A DNA stretch of 64,000 bases from Kytococcus sedentarius DSM 20547 (GTDB lineage Bacteria > Actinomycetota > Actinomycetes > Actinomycetales > Dermatophilaceae): the NCBI RefSeq assembly GCF_000023925.1, contig NC_013169.1:2108001-2172000 (forward strand), written 5' to 3'. This document shows, in pieces, positions 33,112 to 44,329 of the stretch. Numbering within the stretch: position 1 is the stretch's first letter; the number at the start of each line of letters is the position of its first letter. Made by a program: the position numbers and the translations under genes. The notes beneath the pieces are model-generated. The model was given only the letters and a program-made list of their open reading frames with translations. It did not search any database and had not been told where the DNA came from.

Positions 33112-33957
33112 TCAGTCGCCCAGCGGAGCGAAGGTCGCACCCACCTCGGCCAGGCCGGCCGCTCCCCCATCCAGCTCGGTGAGCACCCAGAGCCCGCCCT
33201 CGGTCACGGCCACCGTGTTCTCCCAGTGGCAGGCGCGCGACCCGTCCTGCGTGACGACCGTCCAGTCGTCGGCGAGGGTGCGGTTGTCGGGGCTCCCCAG
33301 GGTCACCATCGGCTCGATGGCGACGGTCAACCCCTTCGGCACCGTGCCACCGGAACCCCGCGCCGCGTAGTTCGGGATCCACGGCTCCATGTGCATCTCC
33401 CGGCCGATCCCGTGGCCGCCGTACTCCTCGACGATGCCGTAGGTCAGGCCGCGCTGTGCCTCGCGCTCCTCGAGCAGCTCCTGGATGGCGTCCCCGATGG
33501 CGAAGAGCCGCCCCCCGGTACGCAGGGCCGCGATGCCGTGCCACATCGAGAGGCGCGTGTCCTCCACCAGGGCGTCGGTCGCCTCGTCGGCAGGGGCTCC
33601 GGGCACCACCCAGGAGCGCGCCGCGTCGCCGTGCCACCCGTCCACGATCGCGCCGCAGTCCACGCTCACCAGGTCACCGGCGGCCAGGCGCCGCTCCCCC
33701 GGGATGCCGTGGACGACCTCGTCGTTGACGCTCACGCAGAGGGAGCCCGGGAAGCCGTGGTAGCCCTTGAAGCTCGGGACCGCGCCGTCGCCGCGGATGG
33801 AGCCCTCCGCGATGGCGTCGAGCTCACCGGTGGTGCGACCCGGCTCGAGCGACTCCCGCACCAACTCCAGGGTGCGGGCGACGACCAGGCCGGCGACCCG
33901 CATCGCCCCCAGCTGCTGGTCGCTCTTCCCCGTGAGCCGCTTGCCGCACCCCAGCAC
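33112..33957 (-). CDS. map: Methionine aminopeptidase, type I
   Basis: The 281-residue enzyme removes initiator methionine. The five metal ligands are visible: two Asp in VSVDCGAIVDGWHGDAARSW, His in EEYGGHGIGREMH, Glu in VAIEPMV and Glu in WENTVAVTEGG. It starts at GTG 33957, one base after the adk stop. Part of secY-adk-map. Confidence 0.96.
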   Translation of the reverse strand: MLGCGKRLTGKSDQQLGAMRVAGLVVARTLELVRESLEPGRTTGELDAIAEGSIRGDGAVPSFKGYHGFPGSLCVSVNDEVVHGIPGERRLAAGDLVSVDCGAIVDGWHGDAARSWVVPGAPADEATDALVEDTRLSMWHGIAALRTGGRLFAIGDAIQELLEEREAQRGLTYGIVEEYGGHGIGREMHMEPWIPNYAARGSGGTVPKGLTVAIEPMVTLGSPDNRTLADDWTVVTQDGSRACHWENTVAVTEGGLWVLTELDGGAAGLAEVGATFAPLGD

Positions 33958-33958
33958 G

Positions 33959-34540
33959 TCAGGCCGGGCCGGCGATGGGGTCGAGCACCTCGGTGATGCG
34001 GGCGGTCACCTCATCGACCTCGCCCAGCCCGTCCACGCGCTCGAGCAGGCCGCGCTTGTCGTAGGCCTCGCTGAGCGGCGCGGTCTGCTCGGTGTAGACG
34101 TCCATGCGGTGACGGACGACCTCCTCGGTGTCGTCCTCGCGGCCCTCGACCTCGGCGCGCTTGAGCAGGCGCTGGACGACCTCCTCGGTGTCCACCACGA
34201 GCTCGATCACGACGTCGAGCGACTGACCGGTGGCCCGCAGCATCGTGTCCAGCGCCTCGACCTGGCCGAGATTGCGCGGGTAGCCGTCCAGCAGGAAGCC
34301 CTCCTGGGCGTCGGTCTGCGCGAGCCGGTCCTCCACGATGCGGTTGGTCAGCTCGTCGGGCACCAGGGCACCCGATGCGGTGATCTCCTTGACCTGCTTG
34401 CCCAGCTCGGTCTCCGCCTTGATGTTGGCGCGGAAGATGTCGCCGGTGGAGATGGCCGGAATGCCGTAGCGCTCGGCGATGAGCGCGGCCTGGGTGCCCT
34501 TGCCGGCCCCGGGGGGGCCGAGGATGATCATGCGGGTCAT
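33959..34540 (-). CDS. adk: Adenylate kinase
   Basis: The 193-residue enzyme has the P-loop [24 protein letters not shown] and a short LID without zinc cysteines ([15 protein letters not shown]), the usual actinobacterial short form. Start ATG 34540 overlaps the secY stop by 4 nt. Confidence 0.97.
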   Translation of the reverse strand: MTRMIILGPPGAGKGTQAALIAERYGIPAISTGDIFRANIKAETELGKQVKEITASGALVPDELTNRIVEDRLAQTDAQEGFLLDGYPRNLGQVEALDTMLRATGQSLDVVIELVVDTEEVVQRLLKRAEVEGREDDTEEVVRHRMDVYTEQTAPLSEAYDKRGLLERVDGLGEVDEVTARITEVLDPIAGPA

Positions 34541-35856
34541 CGGAGGAATCCTTCGTACTCGTGCTGCTGCAACTTGGACTCGATCTGCTTCACGGTCTGC
34601 AGTCCGACACCCACGACGATGAGCAGCGAGGCACCGCCGAAGGGGAAGTCACCGATCGCGCCGAGGCGGTCGAACGCGTAGAGCGGGATCAGGGCCAGGA
34701 TGCCCAGGTACAGGGCACCGGGGGCCGTGATGCGGTTCAGGACGTAGCGCAGGTACTGGGCCGTCGGGCGGCCGGCACGCACGCCCGGCACGAAACCGCC
34801 ATAGCGTTTCATGGAGTCCGCGACGTCGTCCGGGTCGAAGGTGATCGACGTGTAGAAGAAGGCGAAGAAGACGATGAGCGCGAAGTACACGATCACGTAG
34901 ACCGGGTCGGTGCTCATCTGCAGGTGCCGCGAGACCCACTCCACCCAGGCCGGCGGACGCGAGCCGTCGTTGGGCGTCTGGAACTGCGCCACCATCATCG
35001 GCAGCATCAGGATGGAACTGGCGAAGATGATCGGGATCACGTTCGCCATGTTGAGCTTGAGCGGGATGTAGGTCGAGGTGCCGCCGTACATGCGGCGACC
35101 GACCATGCGCTTTGCGTACTGCACCGGGACCCGGCGCTGGCACTGCTCCACGAACACGACGATGGTGAGGATCACCAGGCCGAGCAGCAGCACCATCGCG
35201 AACTTGTCCCAGCCACGGTCCTTGATGGCCCACAACGAGCCGGGGAAGCCGGCGGCGATGGCCGTGAAGATCAGCAGCGACATGCCGTTGCCGATGCCCT
35301 TCTCGGTGATGGTCTCACCGAGCCACATCACCAGGCCGGTGCCGGCGGTGAGGGTCAGCACCATCAGGGCCACGGTGCCCAGCGACTCGCTGGTCATGAC
35401 CGTCGGGCACTGGGCAGGGGTGCCACCGAAGAGCTGGTGGGGGTTGCGCGCGAAGCTGATGAGCGTGGTCGACTGCAGCACGGCCAGACCGATGGTCAGG
35501 TAGCGCGTGTACTGCGTCATCTTCGCCTGGCCCGCGGAGCCCTCCTGCTTGAGGCGCTCGAAGTGCGGGATCACCACGGTGAGCAGCTGCACGATGATGC
35601 TCGCGGTGATGTAGGGCATGATCCCCAGCGCGAAGATCGACAGCTGGAGCAGCGCTCCCCCGGAGAACATGTTCGTCAGGCCCAGCAGGGAGTTCGTCCC
35701 CGCGCCGTTGGCCTGGCAGGTCTGCACGAGGCTGTAGTCGATGCCGGGTGTGGGCACGTGCGACCCGAGGCGGAAGAGCGCCATGATCGCGAGCGTGAAC
35801 AGCAACTTGCCACGCAGGTCGGGAGTCAGGAACGCCCGACCGAATGAGCTGAGCAC
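34537..35856 (-). CDS. secY: Protein translocase channel subunit SecY
   Basis: The 439-residue channel has ten membrane helices. The first cytoplasmic segment is [20 protein letters not shown], and FLYTS-type loop 8 reads [20 protein letters not shown]. It is separated from rplO by a terminator-like hairpin and about 190 nt, so secY-adk-map is probably its own transcription unit. GTG start at 35856. Confidence 0.97.
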   Translation of the reverse strand: MLSSFGRAFLTPDLRGKLLFTLAIMALFRLGSHVPTPGIDYSLVQTCQANGAGTNSLLGLTNMFSGGALLQLSIFALGIMPYITASIIVQLLTVVIPHFERLKQEGSAGQAKMTQYTRYLTIGLAVLQSTTLISFARNPHQLFGGTPAQCPTVMTSESLGTVALMVLTLTAGTGLVMWLGETITEKGIGNGMSLLIFTAIAAGFPGSLWAIKDRGWDKFAMVLLLGLVILTIVVFVEQCQRRVPVQYAKRMVGRRMYGGTSTYIPLKLNMANVIPIIFASSILMLPMMVAQFQTPNDGSRPPAWVEWVSRHLQMSTDPVYVIVYFALIVFFAFFYTSITFDPDDVADSMKRYGGFVPGVRAGRPTAQYLRYVLNRITAPGALYLGILALIPLYAFDRLGAIGDFPFGGASLLIVVGVGLQTVKQIESKLQQHEYEGFLR

Positions 35857-35994
35857 GAAACCTCCATGTGGACCGACCTGCGGCGGCCGTCCAGTCGATC
35901 GTGCCGGGGGGCACGTCCTACGGGTGGGTGGGCGGTGCGACCTCTACCGGTCGACCCACGATGGCGCATGTGGCGCTAGGTGACCCTAACACCA

Positions 35995-36032
35995 GCAGGG
36001 CCCCACTCCGTCAGTGACGGGTGGGACCCTGC
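35995..36032 (-). terminator. Terminator between rplO and secY
   Basis: Arms beginning GCAGGGCCCCACTCC pair with GACGGGTGGGACCCTGC (one bulge, one mismatch) around an AGT loop. This marks the end of the spc operon. Confidence 0.7.
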
Positions 36033-36052
36033 AAGGTTGTGGTCCGAGGACC

Positions 36053-36541
36053 TCAGAGCGTGGTGGTGGTGGAGCCACCCGCAGCGGAGATCTTCTGCTC
36101 GGCCGAAGCCGAGAACTTGTCGGCGGTCACGTTGACCGCGACCGAGATCTCACCGGAACCCAGCACCTTGACGGGCTGGTTCTTGCGGATGAGGCCGGCC
36201 TCGACCAGGGTCGCGGCGTTCACCTCGCCGCCCTGCGGGAAGTGCGTGGCGATCTGGTCCACGTTCACGACCTGGTAGGTCACCTTGAACGGGTTCTTGA
36301 AGCCACGCAGCTTCGGCAGACGCATGTGCAGCGGCGTCTGGCCACCCTCGAACCGCTCGGGCACCTGGTAACGAGCCTTCGTTCCCTTGGTACCGCGACC
36401 GGCGGTCTTGCCCTTCGACGCCTCACCACGACCCACACGGGTCTTGGCTTTCTTGGCACCGGGGGCGGGACGGAGGTCGTGGACCTTCAGCGGCGACTCG
36501 GCCGCCGCGGCCTGAGCCGCGTTCGTCTCCTTGGTTGCCAT
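36053..36541 (-). CDS. rplO: 50S ribosomal protein L15
   Basis: The 162-residue protein has [40 protein letters not shown] and [18 protein letters not shown]. The N-terminal 15 residues are an Ala/Glu-rich extension. Last gene of the spc operon. Confidence 0.97.
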   Translation of the reverse strand: MATKETNAAQAAAAESPLKVHDLRPAPGAKKAKTRVGRGEASKGKTAGRGTKGTKARYQVPERFEGGQTPLHMRLPKLRGFKNPFKVTYQVVNVDQIATHFPQGGEVNAATLVEAGLIRKNQPVKVLGSGEISVAVNVTADKFSASAEQKISAAGGSTTTTL

Positions 36542-36543
36542 CC

Positions 36544-36726
36544 TCAGTTCACCTCCTCCATCGTCACCAGGTGGGTGACGCTCTTGACCATGCCCCGGAT
36601 CTCCGGGCGGTCCGGCTTCTCGACCGTGTGGCCGATCCGCTTCAGGCCGAGGCTGCGCAGCGTCTCACGGTGCTGCGGCTTCGAGCCGATCGCGGAACGG
36701 ACCTGGGTCACCTTGAGCGTGGCCAT
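36544..36726 (-). CDS. rpmD: 50S ribosomal protein L30
   Basis: The 60-residue protein ([39 protein letters not shown]) is a standard short bacterial L30. Its ATG overlaps the rpsE stop as TGATG. Confidence 0.96.
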   Translation of the reverse strand: MATLKVTQVRSAIGSKPQHRETLRSLGLKRIGHTVEKPDRPEIRGMVKSVTHLVTMEEVN

Positions 36727-37424
36727 CAGGCCCCCTCTCCGGCAGCCGCGGCACGGGCGCGCAGCATCGCGGCCGGGGCCACGTCCTCGAGCGGCAGACC
36801 ACGGCGCGCGGCCACGGCCTCCGGCTGCTCGAGCTGCTTCAGTGCCTTCACCGTGGCGTGCACGATGTTGATCTGGTTGTCCGAACCCAACGACTTGGTG
36901 AGCACGTCGTGGATGCCGGCGCACTCCAGGACGGCGCGGACCGGACCACCGGCGATCACACCGGTACCCGGCGAGGCCGGACGGAGCATGACGATGCCGG
37001 CAGCATCCTCACCCTGAGTGGGGTGCGGGATGGTGCCGCCGATGCGGGCGACGCGGAAGAAGTTCTTCTTCGCCTCCTCGACACCCTTGGAGATCGCCAG
37101 CGGCACCTCCTTGGCCTTGCCGTAGCCGACGCCGACGTTGCCGTCACCGTCGCCCACCACGACCAGGGCGGTGAAGCTGAAGCGACGACCACCCTTCACG
37201 ACCTTGGCGACGCGGTTGATGGTGACGACGCGCTCGAGGTACTGGTTGCCCTCGTCGCGACCGCCGTCACGGCCACCGCGGCCACCACGGCCACCACGGT
37301 CGTTGCCGCCGCGGCCACCGCGGTCGTTGCGGTCGTTGCCGGACCGCTCGTTGGTGCGGTCACCAGCGCTGGTCTTCTGAGCCTCTGCGCCGGTGAGCTC
37401 GCCTCCCTGCTGAGTCTCAGCCAT
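36726..37424 (-). CDS. rpsE: 30S ribosomal protein S5 with RGG-rich N-terminus
   Basis: The 232-residue protein has the S5 core from about residue 63 ([40 protein letters not shown]). The first 62 residues are a low-complexity tail with repeats of NDRGGRGG and GGRGGRDGG. Such tails occur on S5 of many actinobacteria but this one is strongly RGG-like and may bind RNA. Confidence 0.97.
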   Translation of the reverse strand: MAETQQGGELTGAEAQKTSAGDRTNERSGNDRNDRGGRGGNDRGGRGGRGGRDGGRDEGNQYLERVVTINRVAKVVKGGRRFSFTALVVVGDGDGNVGVGYGKAKEVPLAISKGVEEAKKNFFRVARIGGTIPHPTQGEDAAGIVMLRPASPGTGVIAGGPVRAVLECAGIHDVLTKSLGSDNQINIVHATVKALKQLEQPEAVAARRGLPLEDVAPAAMLRARAAAAGEGA

Positions 37425-37464
37425 CAGAGGTCCTTTCCCTGAGTTGCATGGGTCATGTCAGTCA

Positions 37465-37839
37465 TCACAGCGCCAGACCGCCCTCACGGGCACCGTCGGC
37501 CACCGCGGCGACGCGACCGGCGTACCGGTTGCCCCCACGGTCCAGGACGACGGCCTCGACACCAGCGGCCTTGGCGCGCTCGGCGACGAGCTCGCCGACC
37601 TTGCGGGCCTTGGCGGACTTGTCACCCTCGGCGCCACGCAGCTCGGTCTCCATGGTGGACGCCGACGCGAGGGTCTTGCCCTGCACGTCGTCGATCACCT
37701 GGACGAACATGTGACGGCTCGACCGGTGCACGGCCAGACGGGGACGCTCGGCCGTGCCGGAGACCTTCTTGCGCAGACGGGCGTGGCGACGGTCGCGCGC
37801 GGCGACGTTGCCCTTGGCGCGCTTCACGATCTTTGCCAT
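37465..37839 (-). CDS. rplR: 50S ribosomal protein L18
   Basis: The 124-residue 5S rRNA-binding protein has [20 protein letters not shown] and [20 protein letters not shown]. Normal length, 3 nt after rplF. Confidence 0.97.
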   Translation of the reverse strand: MAKIVKRAKGNVAARDRRHARLRKKVSGTAERPRLAVHRSSRHMFVQVIDDVQGKTLASASTMETELRGAEGDKSAKARKVGELVAERAKAAGVEAVVLDRGGNRYAGRVAAVADGAREGGLAL

Positions 37840-37842
37840 GGC

Positions 37843-38382
37843 TTACTTACCAGCCTTTCCGACCTTGCGGCGGATGTGCTCGCCTTCGTAGCGCACACCC
37901 TTGGCCTTGTACGGGTCGGGCTTGCGCAGCTTGCGGATGTTGGCCGCGACCTCGCCCACGAGCTGCTTGTCGATGCCGCTCACGGAGAACCGGGTCGGGC
38001 TCTCGACGGCGAAGGTGATGCCCTCGGGGGCCTTCACCAGGATCGGGTGCGAGTAGCCCAGGGCGAACTCGAGGTCCGAGCCCTTGGCCACCACGCGGTA
38101 ACCGGTGCCGTTGATCTCGAGGGTCTTGGAGTACCCCTCGGTCACACCGACCACCATGTTCTGCACCAGACTGCGGCTCAGACCGTGACGGGCGCGGGAG
38201 TCGCGCTCGTCGTCCGGGCGGGACAGCTCCACGGCACCCTCGTCGTTCTTCGCGGCCGTGATCGGTCCGGGGATCGTGACGGAGAGCTCACCCTTGGGGC
38301 CCTTGACCTTCACGTCCTGGCCATCGATGGTCACGTCGACACCACTGGGCACAGTGACGGGAAGACGTCCAATACGAGACAT
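37843..38382 (-). CDS. rplF: 50S ribosomal protein L6
   Basis: The 179-residue protein begins [20 protein letters not shown] and ends [20 protein letters not shown], both diagnostic. Binds at the GTPase-associated centre. Confidence 0.97.
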   Translation of the reverse strand: MSRIGRLPVTVPSGVDVTIDGQDVKVKGPKGELSVTIPGPITAAKNDEGAVELSRPDDERDSRARHGLSRSLVQNMVVGVTEGYSKTLEINGTGYRVVAKGSDLEFALGYSHPILVKAPEGITFAVESPTRFSVSGIDKQLVGEVAANIRKLRKPDPYKAKGVRYEGEHIRRKVGKAGK

Positions 38383-38408
38383 TCTCTAGTTCCTTCCTCG
38401 TCCTGGGC

Positions 38409-38807
38409 TCACCAGACGTAGGCGAGGACTTCCCCACCCACGCCCTTGGCTGCAGCCTGCTTGTCGGTCAGAAGGCCCGACGAGGTCGACAGGATCGCGA
38501 TACCCAGGCCACCAAGGACCTTGGGCAGGTTGGTCGACTTCGCGTACACACGCAGGCCGGGCTTGGACACCCGACGAACACCTGCGATGGAACGCTCCCG
38601 GTTCGGGCCGTACTTCAGGGAGATGACGAGGGTCTTGCCGACCTCCGCCTCCTCCTCGGTCCACTCACCGATGTAACCCTCGGCCTTGAGGATGTCAGCG
38701 ATGTGGGCCTTCAGCTTCGAGAACGGCATGCGGACCTCGTCGTGCTGCGCCGAGTTGGCGTTGCGCACGCGGGTCAGCATGTCCGCGATCGGATCAGTCA
38801 TGGTCAT
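38409..38807 (-). CDS. rpsH: 30S ribosomal protein S8
   Basis: The 132-residue protein has [20 protein letters not shown] and the C-terminal [20 protein letters not shown]. In other bacteria S8 is the autogenous repressor of the spc operon. No obvious S8-like helix was identified in the rplE region here. Confidence 0.97.
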   Translation of the reverse strand: MTMTDPIADMLTRVRNANSAQHDEVRMPFSKLKAHIADILKAEGYIGEWTEEEAEVGKTLVISLKYGPNRERSIAGVRRVSKPGLRVYAKSTNLPKVLGGLGIAILSTSSGLLTDKQAAAKGVGGEVLAYVW

Positions 38808-38922
38808 GGGCAGTCGCGCCCTTCCTCATCCTGGTTTCGCCGGGTGGAGCGGTGGTCCGCTCCCCTCGCGCCGCAGCGCACCCGGGGACCTGTGATGGAG
38901 TGGAGTGGATGGAGAACGTGGG

Positions 38923-39108
38923 TCACCAAGAGGACTTGGTGACGCCCGGGAGCTGGCCGGCGTGGGCCATCTCGCGCAGGCAGATGCGGCACAGGCCGAA
39001 CTTGCGGTACACCGAGTGCGGGCGTCCGCACCGCTGGCACCGCGTGTAGGCGCGCACGGCGAACTTCTGCTTCTTGGCAGCCTTGTTCTTCAGAGCGGTC
39101 TTCGCCAC
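38923..39108 (-). CDS. rpsN: 30S ribosomal protein S14, zinc-binding type (type Z)
   Basis: The 61-residue protein has the zinc ribbon [20 protein letters not shown] and ends [11 protein letters not shown], the short zinc-containing S14 form. Starts at GTG 39108, 2 nt after rplE. The following spacer to rpsH is 115 nt. Confidence 0.96.
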   Translation of the reverse strand: MAKTALKNKAAKKQKFAVRAYTRCQRCGRPHSVYRKFGLCRICLREMAHAGQLPGVTKSSW

Positions 39109-39110
39109 GA

Positions 39111-39707
39111 TCAGTTCTCCTTGAACGGGAAGCCCAGCGCGCGAAGCAGCGCACGGCCCTCGTCGTCGGTCTCGGCGGTGGTCACGACCGTGATGTCCAT
39201 CCCGCGGACGCGGTCGATCTTGTCCTGGTCGATCTCGTGGAACATGGACTGCTCCGTGAGACCGAAGGTGTAGTTGCCCTTGCCGTCGAACTGCTTCGGC
39301 GACAGGCCGCGGAAGTCGCGGATACGGGGCAGCGCCACCGACACCAGGCGGTCCAGGAACTCCCACATGCGGTCGCCACGCAGGGTGACGTTCGCACCGA
39401 TGGGCATGCCCTCACGCAGCTTGAACTGCGCGATGGACTTCGTGGCCCGGTTCACCCGCGGCTTCTGGCCGGTGATGGTGGTCAGGTCGCGGATCGCGCC
39501 GTCGATGAGCTTGGAGTCGCGGGCGGCGTCGCCCACACCCATGTTCACGACGACCTTGGTGACGCCGGGGATCTGCATCACGTTGGCGTAGCCGAACTCG
39601 GACTTCAGCGCCTCGCGGATCTCAGAGCGGTAACGCTCCTTCAGACGCGGCACCGGACGCTCGGCCGGAGCAGCGGTCTGCTCGGTCATCTCAGTGGTCT
39701 CACTCAT
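39111..39707 (-). CDS. rplE: 50S ribosomal protein L5
   Basis: The 198-residue 5S rRNA-binding protein has [40 protein letters not shown] and [20 protein letters not shown]. The first 20 residues are an actinobacterial extension. Its start overlaps the rplX stop by 4 nt. Confidence 0.97.
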   Translation of the reverse strand: MSETTEMTEQTAAPAERPVPRLKERYRSEIREALKSEFGYANVMQIPGVTKVVVNMGVGDAARDSKLIDGAIRDLTTITGQKPRVNRATKSIAQFKLREGMPIGANVTLRGDRMWEFLDRLVSVALPRIRDFRGLSPKQFDGKGNYTFGLTEQSMFHEIDQDKIDRVRGMDITVVTTAETDDEGRALLRALGFPFKEN

Positions 39708-40063
39708 GCCAGGTCCTTGCCCGAGCGCACGGACACGCGGGTCCGGGTGGCCTTGGTGCGGCCGTTGCGCTCGACGTTCTCGACACGCGTGCGAACGCGG
39801 GTCGGCGTGTTGGTCTCCGGGTCCACCAGCGCCACGTTGGACACGTGGATGGGGGCCTCGACGGTCTGGATGCCGCCGGCGCCACCGCCCACACCAGCCT
39901 TGGTGTGCTTGGTCACGCGGTTGATGCCCTCCACGAGCACGCGGTTGCGCTCGGGGTAGACCTCGATCACACGACCGGTCTTGCCGCGGTCACCGCCGTT
40001 CTCCTGCTTGCGGCCGGTCACCACCTGGACCAGGTCGTTCTTCTTGATCTTCATCTTCGCCAT
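39704..40063 (-). CDS. rplX: 50S ribosomal protein L24
   Basis: The 119-residue KOW-domain assembly initiator has [40 protein letters not shown] and the [12 protein letters not shown] signature. 3 nt after rplN. Confidence 0.96.
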   Translation of the reverse strand: MAKMKIKKNDLVQVVTGRKQENGGDRGKTGRVIEVYPERNRVLVEGINRVTKHTKAGVGGGAGGIQTVEAPIHVSNVALVDPETNTPTRVRTRVENVERNGRTKATRTRVSVRSGKDLA

Positions 40064-40066
40064 GGC

Positions 40067-40435
40067 TCAGATCACCTCCGGGGCCAGCGACACGATGCGC
40101 ATGAACTGGTTGTCACGCAGCTCGCGGCCGACCGGGCCGAAGATGCGGGTGCCACGGGGCTCCCCGTCGGCCTTGAGGATGACGGCGGCGTTCTCGTCGA
40201 AGCGGATGTAGCTGCCGTCGGGACGGCGCCGCTCCTTCGTCGTGCGAACGATGACCGCCTTGACGACGTCACCCTTCTTCACGTTGCCGCCGGGGATGGC
40301 GTCCTTCACCGACGCGACGATCGTGTCGCCGATGCCGGCGTAACGACGGCCCGAACCACCGAGAACACGGATGCAAAGGATCTCCTTGGCACCGGTGTTG
40401 TCGGCGACGCGCAGTCGCGACTCCTGCTGGATCAC
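40067..40435 (-). CDS. rplN: 50S ribosomal protein L14
   Basis: The 122-residue protein starts [20 protein letters not shown] and ends [12 protein letters not shown]. First gene of the spc operon, after a 150-nt spacer with a large hairpin. Confidence 0.97.
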   Translation of the reverse strand: MIQQESRLRVADNTGAKEILCIRVLGGSGRRYAGIGDTIVASVKDAIPGGNVKKGDVVKAVIVRTTKERRRPDGSYIRFDENAAVILKADGEPRGTRIFGPVGRELRDNQFMRIVSLAPEVI

Positions 40436-40509
40436 TGCAAACTCCTGTCGTCGAGCAGGTTCTCACCCCGCCGTACGGGGGTGAGCCTTGCCGAACCGGA
40501 TGGGCTGAA

Positions 40510-40575
40510 GGTGGGGGCGGGCACCGGGGTCCCGCGGGCGCGGGGCCGGGCGGGACCACAGTGCGGGCCCCCACC
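40510..40575 (-). terminator. Large hairpin at the S10/spc operon boundary
   Basis: Two 26-nt arms (40510-40535, 40550-40575) beginning GGTGGGGGC pair at 22 of 26 positions. The hairpin starts just after the rpsQ stop. It may terminate the S10 operon, with partial readthrough into rplN. Confidence 0.65.
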
Positions 40576-40586
40576 ATCGATGGGTC

Positions 40587-40895
40587 TTACTTGGCCTTCT
40601 CCACGACCTCGACCAGGCGCCAGCGCTTGGTCGCAGAGGTCGGGCGGGTCTCGGCGATGCGGACGAGGTCGCCGACACCGGCGGTGTTCTCCTCGTCGTG
40701 CGCCTTGACCTTCTTGGTCTTGCGGATGACCTTGCCGTACAGAGCGTGCTTCACGTGCTCCTCGAGTGCGACGGTGATGGTCTTCTCCATCTTGTCGGAC
40801 ACGACGTAGCCGCGGCGCTCCTTGCGGAACTGACGGCCACCGGGAGCCAGCAGCTTGCCGGACTCGGACACCTCGGGCGTGGTCTGCTCGGACAT
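40587..40895 (-). CDS. rpsQ: 30S ribosomal protein S17
   Basis: The 102-residue protein has the S17 core [20 protein letters not shown] and [20 protein letters not shown], with a 25-residue N-terminal extension. Overlaps rpmC by one base. Confidence 0.96.
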   Translation of the reverse strand: MSEQTTPEVSESGKLLAPGGRQFRKERRGYVVSDKMEKTITVALEEHVKHALYGKVIRKTKKVKAHDEENTAGVGDLVRIAETRPTSATKRWRLVEVVEKAK

Positions 40896-41131
40896 CAGGC
40901 CTCCTGGGCGGCGCGGCCGATGTTGAGCTCGCGCTCGCGCATCTCGGTGTAGATACGGGCGATGTCCTTGCGGACCGCGCGGAGGCGGCTGCTGTTGGAC
41001 AGCTGGCCCGTGGCGGACTGGAAACGCAGGTTGAACAGCTCCTGCTTCGCCTCGGCCAGGGCGTCACGCAGGCCCTGGTCGTCCAGGCCGCGCAGGTCGG
41101 TCATCGTCTTGTCGTCGGAGCCGAGCGCCAT
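40895..41131 (-). CDS. rpmC: 50S ribosomal protein L29
   Basis: The 78-residue protein ([40 protein letters not shown]) lies near the peptide exit tunnel. One-base overlaps with both neighbours. Confidence 0.96.
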   Translation of the reverse strand: MALGSDDKTMTDLRGLDDQGLRDALAEAKQELFNLRFQSATGQLSNSSRLRAVRKDIARIYTEMRERELNIGRAAQEA

Positions 41132-41550
41132 CAGGCGTCACCACCCTCACGTGCCACGATGCGGCACTTCATCGGAAGCTTGTGCATGGCCAGTCGGAGC
41201 GCCTCGCGGGCGACGTCGTCGGTCACACCCGAGAGCTCGAACATGATGCGGCCCGGCTTGACGTTGGCGACCCACCACTCCGGCGAACCCTTACCGGAAC
41301 CCATGCGGACCTCGGCAGGCTTCTTGGTCAGCGGACGGTCGGGGTAGATGTTGATCCACACCTTTCCGCCTCGCTTGATGTAGCGGGTCATCGCGATACG
41401 AGCGGACTCGATCTGACGGTTGGTGACGTAGGCGGGGCCCAGGGCCTGGATGCCGTAGTCACCGAAGGCCAGCTGCGTGCCGCCCTTCGAGGCGCCACCA
41501 CGCTTGGGGTGGTGCTGCTTGCGGTGCTTCACACGACGCGGGATCAGCAT
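41131..41550 (-). CDS. rplP: 50S ribosomal protein L16
   Basis: The 139-residue protein begins [20 protein letters not shown] and contains [40 protein letters not shown]. Located near the A site. Confidence 0.97.
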   Translation of the reverse strand: MLIPRRVKHRKQHHPKRGGASKGGTQLAFGDYGIQALGPAYVTNRQIESARIAMTRYIKRGGKVWINIYPDRPLTKKPAEVRMGSGKGSPEWWVANVKPGRIMFELSGVTDDVAREALRLAMHKLPMKCRIVAREGGDA

Positions 41551-42380
41551 CAGTTCTCGCCTCCCTCGGCGGCCTTGGCCTCACCGGCACCGGCCGGTGC
41601 GGCGTCCGGAGCGTCACGACGCGGGCCACGACCGCGGCCACGCGGGGCGTCGCCACCGCGGCCACGGGGACCGCCACCGGGACGGTCGCCCCGGCCACGA
41701 CGCTGCTGCGGCGCGTTCGCCTGCTCGCGAGCGAGCTCCTTGTCGGTCATGTCGCCCTGGTAGATCCAGACCTTGACACCGATGCGGCCGAACGTCGTAC
41801 GTGCCTCGTAGAAGCCGTAGTCGATGTTGGCGCGCAGGGTGTGCAGCGGCACACGACCCTCGCGGTAGAACTCCGTGCGGCTCATCTCGGCGCCACCGAG
41901 GCGACCCGAGCACTGCACCCGGATGCCCTTGGCACCGGCGCGCTGCGCGGACTGGATGCCCTTCTTCATGGCGCGACGGGTCGACACACGAGCAGACAGC
42001 TGCTCGGCGATGCCCTGGGCCACGAGCTGGGCGACGGCCTCGGGGTTCTTCACCTCGAGGATGTTGAGCTGGACCTGCTTGCCGGTCAGCTTCTCGAGCT
42101 GGCCACGCAGACGGTCCGCCTCGGCGCCACGGCGACCGATGACGATGCCCGGGCGAGCGGTGTGGATGTCCACACGCACGCGGTCACGGGTGCGCTCGAT
42201 CTCGACCTTGGCGATGCCGGCGCGCTCCATGCCGCTGGACAGCAGCTTGCGGATGGCGACGTCCTCGCCCACGAAGTCGGCGTAACGCTGACCCTCGGCA
42301 GAGGAGTCGGCGAACCAGCGGCTCTTGTGGTCGGTGGTGATGCCCAGACGGAAGCCGTGCGGGTTGATCTTCTGACCCAT
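41550..42380 (-). CDS. rpsC: 30S ribosomal protein S3 with RGG-rich C-terminus
   Basis: The 276-residue protein has the KH domain ([20 protein letters not shown]) and S3 C-terminal domain ([20 protein letters not shown]). The last 55 residues form a low-complexity tail of [16 protein letters not shown] type plus an Ala/Glu end. Tail is longer than in E. coli S3. Confidence 0.97.
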   Translation of the reverse strand: MGQKINPHGFRLGITTDHKSRWFADSSAEGQRYADFVGEDVAIRKLLSSGMERAGIAKVEIERTRDRVRVDIHTARPGIVIGRRGAEADRLRGQLEKLTGKQVQLNILEVKNPEAVAQLVAQGIAEQLSARVSTRRAMKKGIQSAQRAGAKGIRVQCSGRLGGAEMSRTEFYREGRVPLHTLRANIDYGFYEARTTFGRIGVKVWIYQGDMTDKELAREQANAPQQRRGRGDRPGGGPRGRGGDAPRGRGRGPRRDAPDAAPAGAGEAKAAEGGEN

Positions 42381-42757
42381 CAGCGGGTCCCTCCCTTGGC
42401 ATTCTCGTCGGTCTCCTGCGACACGAGCACGGTGATGTGGCTCGTGCGCTTCAGGATCTTGCTGGCCCGCCCCTGCGCACGGGGGCGGAACCGCTTCATG
42501 CTCGGGCCCTCGTCGACGTAGGCCTCGCTGATGACCAGCGAGCTCTCGTCGAAGGCCGTGGCGTCACGGTCGGCCATGAACCGGGCGTTCGCAATAGCGC
42601 TCTGCAGCACCTTCATCACCGGCTCGCTCGCACCCTGCGGGGCGAACTGCAGCACGGCCAGGGCCTCAGAGGCCTGCTTGCCACGGATCAGGTCCACGAC
42701 GCGGCGAGCCTTCATGGGCGTCACGCGGACGTACCGCGCCTGCGCCTTGGCTTCCAT
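42380..42757 (-). CDS. rplV: 50S ribosomal protein L22
   Basis: The 125-residue protein shows [20 protein letters not shown] and the exit-tunnel hairpin [20 protein letters not shown]. No macrolide-resistance insertion is seen in the hairpin. Confidence 0.97.
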   Translation of the reverse strand: MEAKAQARYVRVTPMKARRVVDLIRGKQASEALAVLQFAPQGASEPVMKVLQSAIANARFMADRDATAFDESSLVISEAYVDEGPSMKRFRPRAQGRASKILKRTSHITVLVSQETDENAKGGTR

Positions 42758-42824
42758 GTCAGTCCCTCTTCAATCGTTCTGGTGGTGAGTGAATGTGATC
42801 GCGGATGCGATCACGGTGCTGAGA

Positions 42825-43103
42825 TCAGCGACGGCCCTTGCGGTCGTCCTTGACGTGACCACGGAAGGTCTTCGTCGGGGCGAACTCGCCGAGCTTGTGG
42901 CCAACCATCGACTCGGTCACGAAGACCGGGACGTGCTTGCGGCCGTCGTGCACGGCCAGGGTGTGGCCGAGCATGTCCGGGGTGATCATCGACCGGCGGG
43001 ACCAGGTCTTGATCACGTTCTTGGTGCCGGCTTCGTTCTGGGCGTCCACCTTCTTGGCAAGGTGGTCGTCGACGAAGGGGCCCTTCTTGAGGCTACGAGG
43101 CAT
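42825..43103 (-). CDS. rpsS: 30S ribosomal protein S19
   Basis: The 92-residue protein begins [20 protein letters not shown] and contains [20 protein letters not shown]. Binds the 30S head with S13. Confidence 0.97.
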   Translation of the reverse strand: MPRSLKKGPFVDDHLAKKVDAQNEAGTKNVIKTWSRRSMITPDMLGHTLAVHDGRKHVPVFVTESMVGHKLGEFAPTKTFRGHVKDDRKGRR

Positions 43104-43117
43104 CTCAGGTGCTCCTA

Positions 43118-43954
43118 TCAGCGCTTCTTGCCGGTGCGGCGGCGGCGAACGATCATCTTGTCGCTGCCCTTGCCCTTCTTGCGGGTGCGGCCCTCCGGCT
43201 TGCCCCAGGGGCTCACCGGGTGACGGCCACCCGAGGTACGACCCTCGCCACCACCGTGCGGGTGGTCGACCGGGTTCATCACGACACCACGCACGGACGG
43301 GCGCTTGCCCTTCCAGCGCATGCGGCCGGCCTTGCCCCAGTTGATGTTCGACTGCTCGGCGTTGCCGACCTCGCCGATGCTGGCGCGGCAGCGGGCGTCC
43401 ACGTTGCGGATCTCGCCGGACGGCATACGCAGCTGGGCGTAGGGGCCGTCCTTGGCGACGAGCTGCACGCGGGTACCGGCCGACCGGGCGATCTTGGCGC
43501 CGCCACCGGGGCGGAGCTCGATCGCGTGGATCACCGTGCCGACGGGGATGTTGCGCAGCGGCAGGTTGTTGCCCGGCTTGATGTCGGCCGTAGGGCCGGA
43601 CTCCACCTGGGCGCCCTGCGCGAGGTTGCGCGGCGCGATGATGTAGCGCTTCTCGCCGTCTGCGTAGTGCAGCAGCGCGATGCGCGCCGTGCGGTTGGGG
43701 TCGTACTCGATGTGGGCGACCTTCGCCGGCACGCCGTCCTTGTCTGCCCGACGAAAGTCGATCAGACGGTAAGCGCGCTTGTGACCACCACCGATGTGCC
43801 GGGTGGTGATGCGGCCGGAGGCGTTGCGGCCACCGGACTTGGTCAGCGGACGCACCAGCGACTTCTCGGGGGTGCTGCGCGTGACCTCGACGAAGTCCGC
43901 GGCGCTCGAGCCGCGGCGGCCCGGGGTCGTGGGCTTGTGCTTGCGGATTGCCAT
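43118..43954 (-). CDS. rplB: 50S ribosomal protein L2
   Basis: The 278-residue protein has [20 protein letters not shown] and the peptidyl-transferase-proximal [20 protein letters not shown]. Normal length. Confidence 0.98.
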   Translation of the reverse strand: MAIRKHKPTTPGRRGSSAADFVEVTRSTPEKSLVRPLTKSGGRNASGRITTRHIGGGHKRAYRLIDFRRADKDGVPAKVAHIEYDPNRTARIALLHYADGEKRYIIAPRNLAQGAQVESGPTADIKPGNNLPLRNIPVGTVIHAIELRPGGGAKIARSAGTRVQLVAKDGPYAQLRMPSGEIRNVDARCRASIGEVGNAEQSNINWGKAGRMRWKGKRPSVRGVVMNPVDHPHGGGEGRTSGGRHPVSPWGKPEGRTRKKGKGSDKMIVRRRRTGKKR

Positions 43955-44005
43955 GATTTAGGTCCTAGCTCCGTACTCGTGTCTCGTATCGACGTTTCGG
44001 GCGGC

Positions 44006-44329
44006 TCAGTTGCCGGCGCCGAAGATGTCGATCGAGCCTTCCTTGAGCGTGACGATGGCGCGCTTGGTGTCCTTGCGACGGCCCATGCCGAAGCGAGTAC
44101 GGCGGGCCTTGCCCTGGCGATTCATCGTGTGGACCGAGTCGACCTTGACGTCGAAGACCTTCTCGACGGCCAGCTTGATCTCGGTCTTGTTGGCACGCGG
44201 GTCAACCAGGAAGGTGTACTTGCCCTCGTCCAGCAGGGCATAGGACTTCTCGGAGACGACCGGCGCGAAGAGGATGTCGCGCGGGTCCTTGTTGACCTGG
44301 GTGCTCGACTCGGTGTTCGGGGTGCTCAC
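44006..44329 (-). CDS. rplW: 50S ribosomal protein L23
   Basis: The 107-residue exit-site protein has [20 protein letters not shown] and [20 protein letters not shown]. It is the docking site for trigger factor and SRP. Overlaps rplD by 4 nt. Confidence 0.97.
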   Translation of the reverse strand: MSTPNTESSTQVNKDPRDILFAPVVSEKSYALLDEGKYTFLVDPRANKTEIKLAVEKVFDVKVDSVHTMNRQGKARRTRFGMGRRKDTKRAIVTLKEGSIDIFGAGN

